Source: DATFRY01 sp035489015 (GTDB lineage: Bacteria > Myxococcota_A > Polyangia > Haliangiales > Haliangiaceae). Taken from it: a stretch of DNA of 64,000 nucleotides. The notes below the pieces were generated by a model, which was given only the letters and a program-made list of their open reading frames with translations, was not told the DNA's origin and searched no databases. Position 1 is the stretch's first letter; every line of letters starts with the position of its first letter. The translations under genes were made by a program, and so were the position numbers. Shown here piece after piece: positions 25,601 through 40,130 of the stretch. The stretch spans positions 1 through 64,000 of the forward strand of contig DATHKR010000213.1 of the NCBI GenBank assembly GCA_035489015.1, given 5' to 3'.

Positions 25601-26467
25601 CGAGCGGAGACCAGCCCGCGGTCGCCCGAGAACGGGCCTCGTCGCCGCCGGCGGGGCCTGCGCACGGCCCTCTTCGCCCTGCTCCTGCTCACGCTCGCCG
25701 GTGGAGGCTACTTCGGCTACCTCGCGCTGTACCTGGAGCGGGCCGACGAGCGCGCCTCGGCCGGACAGCCCGGCGACCCGGACGCCACCGGCGCGACCGC
25801 GGCCGCGGGCTCGACCACGCCCACCGGCTCGACCACCACCGGCGCCAAGGGCTCGACCACCGCCGGCACCACCGGCTCGACCACCGCCGACAGCACCGGC
25901 TCGCTCACCGCCGGCACCACCGAGTCGACCACCGCCGGCACCGCTGGCACCGCCGGCGCTCGCAGGCCGGGCTCTCCTTCGGCTCGTTCCACCGCGCCCA
26001 GCCGCCCCTCCACCGGCGAGCCGCCTGGCGGTCGCGGGGAGCCGCCGGACAAGCTCACCGTCGACAGCCGTCCGGCTCGCGCCCGGGTCTACCTCGACGG
26101 CGCGGTGGTCGGCCGCACCCCGCTCACCCTCGAGTCGTCTGCCGACCGCCACAAGCTCGCGATCATCGCGCCGGGCTACAAGCCGCACATCGCCGAGATC
26201 GACGGGCGTGGCAGCGTGTCGGTCACGCTCGAGGAGGTCACCCCGTCGAACGGTCCGGCCGGCATCAAGATCCGCTGCCGGCAGAAGAACCGCTACTACG
26301 TCACCCTCGACGGAGAGCCGACCGGCCAGCTGTGCCCGACCGAGCGGCTCGGCGTCGAGCTCGGCGACCACACCGCCGAGATCTACGATCCGGTCACCGA
26401 CTCGCGCCGGGCCTACAAGGTCCACGTCGACCAGACCCGGCTCAGCCACCGCGTCCGGGTCGACTGA
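22607..26467 (+). CDS. Large pseudokinase-like Ser/Thr kinase homologue with PEGA domain
   Basis: About 1286 residues. The kinase fold spans about 12-280: VAIK-type Lys48 (FAVKRF) and DFG (164-166) are kept, but the catalytic HRD is HLG (144-146, with SPTN after it) and the alpha-C Glu position is Ala67. It probably does not phosphorylate by the normal mechanism. A 700-residue Pro/Gly/Ala linker with PPQGMPSHG-like repeats follows, then one membrane helix (LRTALFALLLLTLAGGGYFGYLALYL), a Thr/Gly/Ser repeat and a periplasmic PEGA domain (SRPARARVYLDGAVVGRTPLTL), a fold found beside S-layer or surface proteins. The start was set by the promoter position; ATG at 22556 is the alternative. Confidence 0.85.
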   Translation: MTVQGEGGSGRRLGRYHLAESLGAGPTGEVFRAKVIGVAGFERQFAVKRFHPQMVSDADRAGLLAQASRGYGALQHPRIARLHEFGVAAPETFVATELVRGLDLHRLLARAGARGAGLPSGAGVGLIAATARALGFAHSRGLSHLGLSPTNVLCTVDGDIKVTDFGHLSHRLSTRPAEDPGLAPRLAYLAPEQLRGDAGTPATDVFQLGLLACELLTGQSPLAGADPREVQRRALSGELPVVALDLPRPLVQVIRRALAVAPADRFPEAGALADALDAAARATALAGDRRDLAAVVRAAVDEQVAVEDRRPGVPGGPIGAGGAVPPPSARSAPPSIGRMTLTGNPAPRSAPARGPGRIGGRPEAVAAAAPRPPVLPERAETSEEPTRVRDEEQDGPPTRVMPDHMVRTLIGQPSPASSTSMTVPTSPSPASSSSLTVPASPVSGGGPNAGPGSNGAGAQGRGPAPLVGGEDARKTRRRQAHAAGDHDRETRPREASSRQGTPDPFEREGTDGDFYAQETVTQLRDELAPATSAPRAAEAGRAAGPPRSPLAGSLRPAGDSGARPAPRGSLAGSLRSAAEAARPEGRGSLAGSLRSATEAPPRPDGPPRFSAENGPRSTATALRSAGSDQVRAEAHPSPSGAMRPGPEAGARPGPGGRRPGLEVIRRADSGTPLPEVHSPPPDVLTPMPELAEMLAMTEPPVQPRSALSTLPSASPPPPKGSTGGLAARPVGDPARDPRQGADPRLVRTTGAPAARPAGGQARDARQSSDPRLAGPAMRPPPMSPGAAPPPMRQPGMAAGMVPPPSPQRMSPPMPPQGRPSQGMPSHGMPSHGGPPQGMPPQGMPPQGMPSHGGPPQGPPSHGMPPQGMPPQGMSARGMPPQGPPSLGMPPQRSSQPGPGPFSSPTPGGMPPTSPPPMSPGMGPAPSWQPAGSPVEPDPRFVIDPGSLPEPRIRAPRPALVDSGVPTGQPLPPARLERARISGSPDTGEVLIGGHGRIERAETSPRSPENGPRRRRRGLRTALFALLLLTLAGGGYFGYLALYLERADERASAGQPGDPDATGATAAAGSTTPTGSTTTGAKGSTTAGTTGSTTADSTGSLTAGTTESTTAGTAGTAGARRPGSPSARSTAPSRPSTGEPPGGRGEPPDKLTVDSRPARARVYLDGAVVGRTPLTLESSADRHKLAIIAPGYKPHIAEIDGRGSVSVTLEEVTPSNGPAGIKIRCRQKNRYYVTLDGEPTGQLCPTERLGVELGDHTAEIYDPVTDSRRAYKVHVDQTRLSHRVRVD
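25021..25280 (+). repeat. PPQGMP/SHGMP-coding repeat in the pseudokinase linker
   Basis: An 18-base unit coding PPQGMP or PSHGMP/GGP is repeated about 14 times with base changes (for example GGAATGCCGCCCCAG). The array is in frame and lies in the cytoplasmic linker. It resembles the PQGGYP array at 9553 and may expand by slippage. Confidence 0.75.
25810..25950 (+). repeat. Thr/Gly/Ser tandem repeat of the PEGA-protein stalk
   Basis: Units of about 21 bases coding GSTTAGT are repeated about seven times just after the membrane helix. This likely forms a flexible, possibly glycosylated stalk holding the PEGA domain away from the membrane. Confidence 0.65.
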
Positions 26468-26491
26468 TCGGGCGCGCGCCGCCTGGCGCCG

Positions 26492-27853
<1,362 letters not shown>

Positions 27854-27923
27854 AAAGACTTCGAGCTGATGATACTACGGGTCGCCACCCACCTCTGTCT
27901 ACGGGCGGGGTAGAAGACCCGTG

Positions 27924-27939
27924 GAACCCGCGCGGGTTC
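27924..27939. terminator. Perfect 16-base hairpin after the kinase gene
   Basis: GAACCCGCGCGGGTTC is a perfect inverted repeat about 10 bases beyond the kinase stop (minus strand). No strong T-run follows on that strand; termination is plausible rather than sure. Confidence 0.5.
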
Positions 27940-27948
27940 TTTCGAACG

Positions 27949-29826
<1,878 letters not shown>

Positions 29827-29974
29827 GGCTGGGGAGCATACCAGCTCATGTCTCCGCGGCGGCCCAACCCCCCGGCCCTCTCACAGTGTGCCGCGCGGAC
29901 CACAGCGGAGGCCCGGCCGTTTCGCCTACTTGGCGGGAAGCGGCGCGGGCATCCAGCTTGCTCTTTCGGCCGGC

Positions 29975-31006
29975 GTGCGCTCCTCGTACGGCCCTCGCCG
30001 GCAGACGCTGGCACTCGTCCTCGCCGCCCTCGTGATCGGGAGCTCGATCGCCGCGTGCGGCGGCCCCTCCTGGCCGAAGACCGTGCGGGGCGTGGGCGAC
30101 CCGCGCTTCCTCGCCCACCAGGAGGTGGTCGACACGGTCGATGTCCTCCCGGTGGATCTTCAGGTCTGGACCGAGCCGGGCCACCAGACGGGCGCGTACG
30201 TCGTGGCCAGCGAGGTCGACGGCACCGTGGCGGGGATGGTGTCCAGCCAGCTCGCGCGGCGCGGCTACCAGGTGGTGGCCCAGATCGACCGCGACGGGCG
30301 CTACGTCGGCCCCGATGGATCGATGCACGACGCGATGGTGCCGGACGACGTGACGCGCACGACCATCTCGCTGTCCGGCTACGGGCGCGCGCAGAGCCGC
30401 ACCGCCGGCGCGCTGCTGATGCCGTTCCTGCCGGCCCGCCTGGGCGAGGCGACCGGCTCGGACACCACGCTCTACATCGGCGGCTGGGCGTTCGCGGGCA
30501 AGAAGAAGTCGTCGCACAAGGCGGCCAAGATCATCGGCGCCATCCTCATCGTCGGCATCATCGCGGTGATCGCGATCGCGGTCATCGCTGGCGACAAGGG
30601 CGGCGGCGGCGGCAGCGCGGTCGGCAAGGTGGCCGAGGGCGCCGGCCACGTCGCGAGCGGCGCGGTCAAGGTGGTCGGCCGGGTCGCGGTCGCCGCGACG
30701 CGGACCGCGGGCCGGGTCGGCTTCGCGGTCATGCGCGACCCGGAGCTCTTCCGCCTGACCGTCGACATGATCGACGTGTTCGCGCAGTCGGGCACCCACG
30801 CGCAGGTCTACTCGGGCCGCCCCGACTACTACGCCGAGGGGCCGCGCCGCGGTCGGTCGGCCATGATGCTGGAGATGACGCTCATCGACAATCACAGCGG
30901 GCGCACGCTGTGGCACGCGCAGCAGCGCTTCCCGGCCAGCCCCGAGCGGCCCGAGCAGATCGAGCGCGCGGTCGCGCGGCTGATGGCCACGCTGCCGGCC
31001 CAGTAA
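29975..31006 (+). CDS. Lipoprotein with internal membrane helix, unknown function
   Basis: About 343 residues from GTG at 29975; the open frame extends upstream but the lipobox signal (LALVLAALVIGSSIAAC) fixes the start. Residues after the Cys form a beta-rich domain (TGAYVVASEVDGTVAGMVSSQLARRGYQV). A hydrophobic segment KIIGAILIVGIIAVIAIAVIAG follows, then a Gly-rich stretch and a C-terminal domain (LTVDMIDVFAQSGTHAQVYSGRPDYYAEGP). The final part, LIDNHSGRTLWHAQQRFPAS, resembles the beta-alpha fold of lipoproteins such as DUF4136-like or CsgG-associated proteins, but the match is loose. Confidence 0.72.
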   Translation: MRSSYGPRRQTLALVLAALVIGSSIAACGGPSWPKTVRGVGDPRFLAHQEVVDTVDVLPVDLQVWTEPGHQTGAYVVASEVDGTVAGMVSSQLARRGYQVVAQIDRDGRYVGPDGSMHDAMVPDDVTRTTISLSGYGRAQSRTAGALLMPFLPARLGEATGSDTTLYIGGWAFAGKKKSSHKAAKIIGAILIVGIIAVIAIAVIAGDKGGGGGSAVGKVAEGAGHVASGAVKVVGRVAVAATRTAGRVGFAVMRDPELFRLTVDMIDVFAQSGTHAQVYSGRPDYYAEGPRRGRSAMMLEMTLIDNHSGRTLWHAQQRFPASPERPEQIERAVARLMATLPAQ

Positions 31007-31035
31007 CGGATCGAGAAATCCCGTAGACTCCCGAG

Positions 31036-31341
31036 GTGCGCCTCGCCCTCGCGCTGCTGCTCGCCTCGGTCCTCGCCGCCTGCGCGACGGAGCGGTCGAG
31101 CCCGGAGTGCAAGGACGTGTGCAGCAAGCAGGCTCGCTGTGTCGACCAGAAGGGCGAGGCGGCCGCGCCCGGCTCGCCCCCGGCCACCATCCCCGAGCAG
31201 ACCAAGTTCGACCAGAGCGAGTGCATCGCGGCCTGCACCTCGCTCCGCCGCGACGCCGAGGGGGACAAGATCGTGAAGCGCCACGTCGCGTGCTTCGACA
31301 AGGCGGGCGAGGACTGCGCCGCCATGCTCGCCTGTCCGTGA
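31036..31341 (+). CDS. Small Cys-rich lipoprotein
   Basis: 101 residues, GTG start. Signal MRLALALLLASVLAAC with a good lipobox, followed by a helical, Cys-rich region (CKDVCSKQARCVDQKG, CIAACTSLRRD, CFDKAGEDCAAMLAC) with paired cysteines. The C-x3-C-x5-C spacing suggests a small disulfide-linked helical domain. A -10-like TAGACT (31024-31029) ends 6 bases before the start. Role unknown. Confidence 0.75.
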   Translation: MRLALALLLASVLAACATERSSPECKDVCSKQARCVDQKGEAAAPGSPPATIPEQTKFDQSECIAACTSLRRDAEGDKIVKRHVACFDKAGEDCAAMLACP

Positions 31342-31351
31342 GCGACTTCGA

Positions 31352-32575
31352 TCAGGTCCGGCCGAGCGCCTGACGGCGGCGCTCCAGGAAGTCCCGCTCG
31401 CGCGCGTTGTCGGTGCGGGCGAGCGCCGCCTCGTACGCGAGCGCGGCTTCCTCGGCGCGGCCGGCGCGCCGGAGCAGGTCGGCGCGGATCGCGTGGAAGA
31501 GGTGATAGTCGCCGAGCTCGATGTCGTCGAGGATCGCGAGCGCCGCGTCCGGTCCGTCGATCTCGGCCAGCGCGACCGCGCGGTTGAGCGCCACGACCGG
31601 GTCGGGCGCGATCGACAGCAGCTGATCGTACAGGGCCAGGATCTGCCGCCAGTCGGTGGCGGACGCGGCCGGCGCGTCGCCGTGGACCGCGTTGATCGCC
31701 GCCTGGATCTGGTAGGGGCCCGGCTGGTTGCGCGCGAGGCACTCGCGGACAAGCGCCTGGCCCTCGCCGATGAGGCGGGGATCCCACCGGCTGCGGTCCT
31801 GATCGGCGAGCACCACCAGGTCGCCGTCGGCCGTGGTCCGGCTCGCCCGGCGCGACTCGACCAGCAGCATGAGCGCGAGCAGCCCCATCACCTCGGGCTC
31901 GTCCGGCACCAGCTCGGCCAGCAACCGTCCCAGGCGGATCGCCTCGGCGCAGAGGTCGTCGCGGACCAGCCGGTCGCCCGAGCTCGCCGTGTGACCCTCG
32001 TTGAAGATGAGGTAGACGACCGCCAGCACCGCGCGCAGGCGACCCGGGAGATCGACCTCGTCGGGGACCCGGTACGGGATCCTGGCGTCGCGGATCTTGC
32101 CCTTGGCCCGGACCAGCCGCTGCGCCATCGTCGTCTCGGGCACCAGGAACGCGCGCGCGATCTCCGCGGTGGTGAGACCGCCGAGCAGGCGAAGGGTCAG
32201 CGCGACCTGGGCGGCGGTGGCGAGCGCCGGGTGGCAGCAGGTGAAGATCAGGCGAAGACGATCATCGCGCACGGCGTCTTCCTCGTCCGGTTCGCCGCTG
32301 GCCTGCAGGAGGGCGGCCTGGGCCTGTCGGTCATCTCGCGAGGCCTCCCGCCGCAGGCGATCGATCGCCCGGTGGCGGGCGGTGGTGATGATCCAGCCGG
32401 CCGGGCTCGGCGGCAGCCCGGCCGACGGCCATCGCTCGACCGCGGCGGTGAAGGCGTCCTGGACCGCCTCCTCGGCGACATCGATCGCGCCGAAGACGCG
32501 GACCAGGACCGCCACCGCGCGCCCGTATTCGCTGCGGAACACACGCTCGATCTCGGAGAGGGGCAGGTCCGGCAT
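31352..32575 (-). CDS. ECF sigma factor, ECF42-type with C-terminal TPR-like domain
   Basis: 407 residues. Region 2 (YGRAVAVLVRVFGAIDVAEEAVQDAFTAAVERWP) and region 4 (LTTAEIARAFLVPETTMAQRLVRAKGKIR) are clear. The large C-terminal extension (about 200-400) is the DUF6596/TPR-like domain typical of ECF42, which is thought to control the factor without an anti-sigma protein. Its partner gene, a DGPF/YCII-domain protein, precedes it by seven bases, the usual ECF42 pairing. The target promoters are probably the operon itself and stress genes; no promoter was identified. Confidence 0.93.
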   Translation of the reverse strand: MPDLPLSEIERVFRSEYGRAVAVLVRVFGAIDVAEEAVQDAFTAAVERWPSAGLPPSPAGWIITTARHRAIDRLRREASRDDRQAQAALLQASGEPDEEDAVRDDRLRLIFTCCHPALATAAQVALTLRLLGGLTTAEIARAFLVPETTMAQRLVRAKGKIRDARIPYRVPDEVDLPGRLRAVLAVVYLIFNEGHTASSGDRLVRDDLCAEAIRLGRLLAELVPDEPEVMGLLALMLLVESRRASRTTADGDLVVLADQDRSRWDPRLIGEGQALVRECLARNQPGPYQIQAAINAVHGDAPAASATDWRQILALYDQLLSIAPDPVVALNRAVALAEIDGPDAALAILDDIELGDYHLFHAIRADLLRRAGRAEEAALAYEAALARTDNARERDFLERRRQALGRT

Positions 32576-32582
32576 GCCGCGA

Positions 32583-32936
32583 TCAGCTCTCGCCGTGCTC
32601 CTGGAACGGTCGCACCTCGATCGGGAGCCCGGTGGCCCGGGCGAGCTTTCCGCCCCACTCGAGCGCCGCGTCGAGGTCGCGCGCGTTGATGACGGTGAAG
32701 CCGCCGATGTGCTCCTTCCCCTCGACGAACGGACCGTCGGTGGTGACGACCTCGTCGCCCTTGACCCGCACCACGGTGGCCGTGGTCGCCGGGTTCAGGC
32801 CTCCGGCGAAGACCCACGCGCCGGCGGCCTTCATCTCGCTGCGCACCGCCCTCACCTCGCGCATGATCGGGTCCAGCTTCTCCGGAGGTGGAGGCGGTCC
32901 GTCGGGCTGATAGATGCTCAGCATGTACTGCTTCAT
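32583..32936 (-). CDS. YCII-related/DGPF-domain protein
   Basis: 117 residues; ATG 32936 with GAGGAG ribosome site. Motifs MKQYMLSIYQPDG, GGLNPATTATVVRVKGDEVVTTDGPFVEGKEHIGGFTVINARDLDAALEW define the DGPF (YCII-like) family. These dimeric ferredoxin-fold proteins accompany ECF41/ECF42 sigma factors. The biochemical role is unknown. It is the first gene of a two-gene operon with the sigma factor. Confidence 0.92.
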   Translation of the reverse strand: MKQYMLSIYQPDGPPPPPEKLDPIMREVRAVRSEMKAAGAWVFAGGLNPATTATVVRVKGDEVVTTDGPFVEGKEHIGGFTVINARDLDAALEWGGKLARATGLPIEVRPFQEHGES

Positions 32937-33083
32937 GGCATGTTCTCCTCGCGTCATGAGGTCATCCAGGTCTCACGCTCTATACGAACGGGATCGGGCC
33001 GGATCGACACCGCGCGGAGAGCGACGCGAAGAAAAGCTCCATCCGTGCGATCACGGCTGGATCGCGCCGTGGAAGCCTCAGGA

Positions 33084-33470
33084 ATGACGGTCAGACGCGG
33101 CGTTCAGATCGCGCTCGGCCTCCTCGTGGCCGCGGTGGGCGCCTACCTGGTCTTCTCGCCCGAGGTGATTCGCGACCTGCTCGGCCGCCGTCCGGCGACG
33201 AGCTCGGACTGGATCAACCTGCGCGCCAGCTTCGGCGGCACCCTGGCCGGGCTCGGCGCCTTTGTCGCGTGGTGGCCGGCGCCGCGCCCGTGGCTGCGCA
33301 GCGGGCTCGGGCTGCTCCTGTGGACGATGGCGGGCATCGGCCTGGCCCGCGCGATCGGCTTCGCGATCGACGGGCACCCCGACGCCCGGCAGTACCTGTG
33401 GATCGCGGCGGAGGCGGCGATCGTCGTCGCCTGCGCGGTCGCGCTGCGCCGCCGCAGACACGACCGCTGA
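33084..33470 (+). CDS. Four-helix membrane protein, DUF4345-like
   Basis: 128 residues, four predicted membrane helices (VQIALGLLVAAVGAYLVFSP, ASFGGTLAGLGAFVAWW, SGLGLLLWTMAGIGLARAIGF, YLWIAAEAAIVVACAVAL). Matches the DUF4345 pattern: an RxSFGG segment in helix 2, then GxxxARxxxxxxDGxP. The function of the family is unknown. The start at 33084 has a CAGGA ribosome site; the much longer frame upstream is a shadow of the sigma gene. Confidence 0.75.
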   Translation: MTVRRGVQIALGLLVAAVGAYLVFSPEVIRDLLGRRPATSSDWINLRASFGGTLAGLGAFVAWWPAPRPWLRSGLGLLLWTMAGIGLARAIGFAIDGHPDARQYLWIAAEAAIVVACAVALRRRRHDR

Positions 33471-33483
33471 CCGGGGAGCGACC

Positions 33484-36410
<2,927 letters not shown>

Positions 36411-36496
36411 GGCGGCGTAGATTATCCCAGACCGGCCGCGCAGCGGGGGACGTGGGCGGCAGCTAACCGCGCCCGCCTCGACGGTGCGTCGGCCTC

Positions 36497-36525
36497 TTGC
36501 CGACGCCGGCGGGCTCCGGTATACA
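36497..36525 (+). promoter_or_regulatory. tRNA-Arg promoter
   Basis: TTGCCG (36497-36502), exact 17-base spacer, TATACA (36520-36525). The mature tRNA begins at 36538, about 6 bases after the predicted start, so only a short 5' leader is removed by RNase P. Confidence 0.6.
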
Positions 36526-36537
36526 CCGTCTTGTCTC

Positions 36538-36613
<76 letters not shown>

Positions 36614-36620
36614 GGTTCCC

Positions 36621-37382
36621 TTGCCCAAGCCGCTCGCCGAAATCGTCCTCGAGGAAGGGCTGGCGACGGCGGCGACGCTGGAGCGCGCAGCGGCGGCCGC
36701 CGACCGCGACGGCACGCCGCTGGTCTGCGCGCTGGTCCGCGAGGCCGGCATCGACGAGATCGCCCTGCTCGCCGCGCTGCGCAGGCACGTGCGCGTGGCG
36801 ACCGGCGACCCGCTGACGATCGCGCCGGAGCCTGACGCGGTGCGCGAGCTGCAGCGCGATGTGTGCCGGCGGCAGCGGGTCGCGCCGCTGTCGGTGTCGT
36901 CGTACGGCGGCGAGGGCCGGGTGCTGCGACTGGCCATGGCCGATCCGACCGACGCGGTGGCGGTGGCCGAGGTCGAGCACGTGACCGGCTGCCGGGTCGA
37001 CCCGGTGCTGATGACGCTGTCGGCGGTGGAGGAGCTGGTCGAGAAGACCTACCGCGCGCTCGTGACCGAGGTCATGAAACGCGCGGGCGAGCGCGGGGAC
37101 GAGGCGGCGGCGCCCGTGCGGCCGCGCGGCAAGGCCGGCGAGGGCGGCGGGCGCGAGGGCGGCGGACGAGACGTGACCGACGGGGCGAACCGCGCAGGGG
37201 CGCAGGCGGCCCGCGCCGGCGCGCTCGAGGGAGAGCCGACGGTCCCGTTCCACCGGCTGTCCGACGACGCCGATCTGGAGACGCGCCTGCGCGCGGTCAT
37301 CAACCTGCTGCTGGCCAGGCAGGTGGTGAGCGAGGACGAGCTGGAGGAGGAAGTGCGTCGGCTCATGCACCCCGACGATTGA
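36621..37382 (+). CDS. MshEN/GspE N-terminal-like domain protein
   Basis: 253 residues starting at TTG 36621, the only usable codon between an in-frame stop in the tRNA (36603) and the domain. Residues 3-140 follow the MshEN pattern (PLAEIVLEEGLATAATLERA... FHVRVATGDPL ... RVLRLAMADPTDAVAVAEVEHVTGCRVDPVL), the N-terminal domain of type II secretion/type IV pilus ATPases, some of which bind c-di-GMP. The ATPase part is missing. A Gly-rich linker and a C-terminal helix pair (LETRLRAVINLLLARQVVSEDELEEEVRRLM) follow. It probably receives its mRNA 5' end from tRNA processing. Confidence 0.75.
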   Translation: MPKPLAEIVLEEGLATAATLERAAAAADRDGTPLVCALVREAGIDEIALLAALRRHVRVATGDPLTIAPEPDAVRELQRDVCRRQRVAPLSVSSYGGEGRVLRLAMADPTDAVAVAEVEHVTGCRVDPVLMTLSAVEELVEKTYRALVTEVMKRAGERGDEAAAPVRPRGKAGEGGGREGGGRDVTDGANRAGAQAARAGALEGEPTVPFHRLSDDADLETRLRAVINLLLARQVVSEDELEEEVRRLMHPDD

Positions 37383-37435
37383 GCCGAGTGCCGGTCCTTT
37401 CCAGGTCGGCACCGGGCGCGGCCCGGCGGATACGC

Positions 37436-37441
37436 TATATT
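37436..37441 (+). promoter_or_regulatory. -10-like box before the TPR kinase gene
   Basis: TATATT matches the -10 consensus at five of six positions and lies 9 bases before the GTG start. No -35 match is seen at the normal spacing. Confidence 0.45.
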
Positions 37442-37450
37442 CGAGGCGCG

Positions 37451-39925
37451 GTGAGCACGCCCCCCGCGAAGACGATCTGTCGCAAGTGCCGACTGGAGTA
37501 CCCGGGCGACGCGCTGTTCTGCCCCAACTGCGGCACGGCGCGAGTGCACGAGGACTCCGGCGACCCGATGGTCGGCGCCACGATCGGTGAGCGCTACGTC
37601 CTGCTCGAGCGGATCGGGAACGGCGGCTCGGGCACGATCTACCGCGCCGAGCACGTGACCCTGCGCCGCAAGGTCGCGGTCAAGGTGCTGCACCACGAGC
37701 TCAGCCGCGACGACCTGGCGATCGAGCGCTTCCGGCGCGAGGCGACCACCGTCGGCCAGATCGAGAACGACCACATCGTCGAGATCTTCGACTTCGGGCG
37801 GACCGGCGACGGGCGGCTCTACCTGGCGATGGAGCTGCTCGAGGGCGAGACGCTGGCCGACCTCATCGAGCGCGAGGGACAGCTCGAGATCGACCGCGCG
37901 GTCGACATCCTGATCCAGCTCAGCGAGACGCTGATGGAGGCGCACGCGATGGGCTACATCCATCGCGACCTGCGCCCCCGCAACGTGTTCCTGGCGGTCC
38001 GGCGGGGCAAGGGGCGCAAGGAGTTCGTCAAGCTGCTCGACTTCGGGCTGGCCAAGCTGGTCGAGAAGGAGGGCGAGGCGGCGTCGACCAGCCTGGGCAT
38101 GACCTTCGGCGATCCGCACTACATGTCGCCCGAGCAGGCGCGCGGCGACGCCCTCGACCGGCGGGCCGACATCTACTCGCTCGGCTGCATCGCGCACGAG
38201 ATGCTGGTCGGCGAGCCGCCGTTCGTGGGCGGCAAGGTGTTCGACATCCTGACCCGCCACGTCGAGGCGACTCCCGACGCACCGCAGGCGCGGCGCTCGG
38301 ACGTGCCGACCTGGCTCGACCGCGCGGTGACGCGGATGCTGGCCAAGCGGGCCGACCAGCGCTTCATCACGGTGTACCGGGTGATCGAGGCGCTGCGCCA
38401 GGGCTCCGACAGCGGGGCGATCATGACGGACGACATCGCGCGGCGGCCGGAGACGGTGCCGCCGGCGTCGGTGTCGGACGCGATGGCGAAGCTGGGCGCG
38501 CGCGCGCCGGCCGACATGTCGGCGGAGGTGCCGCGATCGCCGTCGCCGGCGTCATCGCCGTCGCCAGCGGCGGGTGCGGCCAGGGCGGCCAGCGGTGCGG
38601 CGGCGGACTCCGGGCCGGCCGTCATGGCTCCCCGGCTGGGCGCGGCGGTCGCGCCCAGAAACGGCGAGGATCGGCGCGTCGGCAATGCGACCGCGCTCGG
38701 GCTCGGCGTCGGCGCGGCGGGGGGCAAGCGGGCGCAGCTGACAGCGACCAGCGCGCCGGGCGCGGGCGGATCCGCGGCGGCGCGCCAGTCCAGGGATTCG
38801 ATCCCGTCGGCCCGCAACGGCGGATCGGGCGGGCTCTCGTCGGCGTGGTACGCCGACGGCGAGGCGATGGCCGGCGCGGGTGATCTCCCGATCGAGGGGC
38901 TGACTCCGCGGCCCGGCCGGGCGCGCCGCCTGTCGCCCAGCGACACCGGTGTGCTCGCGCGCGACCGCGACCGCGACGACGACGACCGGGAGCCGCGGCG
39001 CCGGCCCTGGCGGCTGGCCGCGGTGCTGGGCGGCGCCATGCTGCTCGGCGCGGTCGCGGTCTTCGCGGTGGTGTCGGCGCGCGGCGGCGGCGAGGAGACT
39101 TCCGTCGCGGCCCAGGCCGAGGAGCCTCGGGCGGCCGGAAGCGACGGACTGACCGCGGCGGCAGCGCCGGCCGAGGCTGGCGGCGCGACGGCGAGCGCGG
39201 TCGGCTCGGGCGCGGTGCAGCCGGCCGGGCAGGATGCGTCGGTGGCGGCGGGCGCGGCCGGGGCCGTGGCGGTGGCTGGCGCGAGCGAGCGCGAGGGCGA
39301 GGCGAGCAAGCCGGCCGATCAGGGCAAGCCCGACGCGCCCGGCTCTAAGCAGGAGTCGAAGCCGATCGCCAGCAAGCTGGCTCGTTCGGGCGATGCGCCG
39401 CCGAAGTCGTCGGGCGGGCGCAAGACCGGCGGGGCGCGCGAGCCGCGCGAGCCGCGCAAGCAAGTTGACGACGTCGGCGCCGGGCCGACCGAGCCGGTGC
39501 CGAGCGAGCGCGCGGTGGACGCCGGCAAGGCGGAGTTCTACGCCAGGCTGGGCGATCGCGATCTCGCCAGCGGCGACTTCCTCGGCGCGGCGACCAACTT
39601 CAACAAGGCGCGTGCGCTCGATCCTCGCAACCCGAACGCGGTGCTCGGTCTGGGCGAGATCGCGCTCAGCCAGGGCTCGACGGCGGCGGCGGTCACGCAC
39701 CTGCGCCGGGCCGCGAAGCTCAAGCCGGGCAGCGCGCGCGCCCACACGCTCCTGGGTGAGGCGCTGCTCGCGTCGGGTCGCAAGCGCGATGCGGCGCAGA
39801 GCTTCCGCCGCGCGCTCAAGATCCAGCCGGGCGACTCGCGCGCCCAGGCGGGCCTCGACGAGTCGGCCGGCAGCGCCGCGCGCCCGCCGGCCGACGACGG
39901 CTCGAAGCCCAGCGAGCTCGAGTAG
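37451..39925 (+). CDS. Ser/Thr protein kinase with N-terminal zinc ribbon and C-terminal TPR
   Basis: 824 residues, GTG start. The first 30 residues are a zinc ribbon (C10-x2-C13 and C24-x2-C27). The kinase domain (about 47-320) has RIGNGGSGTIYRA, Lys78, HRDLRPRN (171-173 for HRD) and DFG (197-199), so it should be active. A long Ala/Pro/Ser linker, one membrane helix (LAAVLGGAMLLGAVAVFAVVSA), another low-complexity region and a periplasmic TPR unit (AEFYARLGDRDLASGDFLGAATNFNKARALDP through LLGEALLASGRKRDAAQSFRRALKI) complete it. TPRs probably bind a periplasmic partner that sets activity. It follows the MshEN-like gene by 68 bases. Confidence 0.94.
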   Translation: MSTPPAKTICRKCRLEYPGDALFCPNCGTARVHEDSGDPMVGATIGERYVLLERIGNGGSGTIYRAEHVTLRRKVAVKVLHHELSRDDLAIERFRREATTVGQIENDHIVEIFDFGRTGDGRLYLAMELLEGETLADLIEREGQLEIDRAVDILIQLSETLMEAHAMGYIHRDLRPRNVFLAVRRGKGRKEFVKLLDFGLAKLVEKEGEAASTSLGMTFGDPHYMSPEQARGDALDRRADIYSLGCIAHEMLVGEPPFVGGKVFDILTRHVEATPDAPQARRSDVPTWLDRAVTRMLAKRADQRFITVYRVIEALRQGSDSGAIMTDDIARRPETVPPASVSDAMAKLGARAPADMSAEVPRSPSPASSPSPAAGAARAASGAAADSGPAVMAPRLGAAVAPRNGEDRRVGNATALGLGVGAAGGKRAQLTATSAPGAGGSAAARQSRDSIPSARNGGSGGLSSAWYADGEAMAGAGDLPIEGLTPRPGRARRLSPSDTGVLARDRDRDDDDREPRRRPWRLAAVLGGAMLLGAVAVFAVVSARGGGEETSVAAQAEEPRAAGSDGLTAAAAPAEAGGATASAVGSGAVQPAGQDASVAAGAAGAVAVAGASEREGEASKPADQGKPDAPGSKQESKPIASKLARSGDAPPKSSGGRKTGGAREPREPRKQVDDVGAGPTEPVPSERAVDAGKAEFYARLGDRDLASGDFLGAATNFNKARALDPRNPNAVLGLGEIALSQGSTAAAVTHLRRAAKLKPGSARAHTLLGEALLASGRKRDAAQSFRRALKIQPGDSRAQAGLDESAGSAARPPADDGSKPSELE

Positions 39926-40130
39926 CTGCGGGTCCGCTCAGCCTCGGGCGCGATCCGGGTGATCCGGGTGCAGCTCGGGCTGCTCGGCGTCCGCTTGCCT
40001 GGCCGGCGGCTTCCAGGCGCTGCCGTCGCGGTGGCTCACACCCAGGCGAACCCTCGAGGAATGAGAGGAGCGCAGACGGATGCGGGCGCCTCGACCGCTG
40101 GGCGCGGACCGCTTCGATGGCTTGGGCATT

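Noticed and set aside
36863..37450. N-terminal extension of the zinc-ribbon kinase
   Set aside because: It overlaps the MshEN-like gene in another frame and is Arg/Gly-rich; GTG 37451 begins the zinc ribbon and follows a -10 box.
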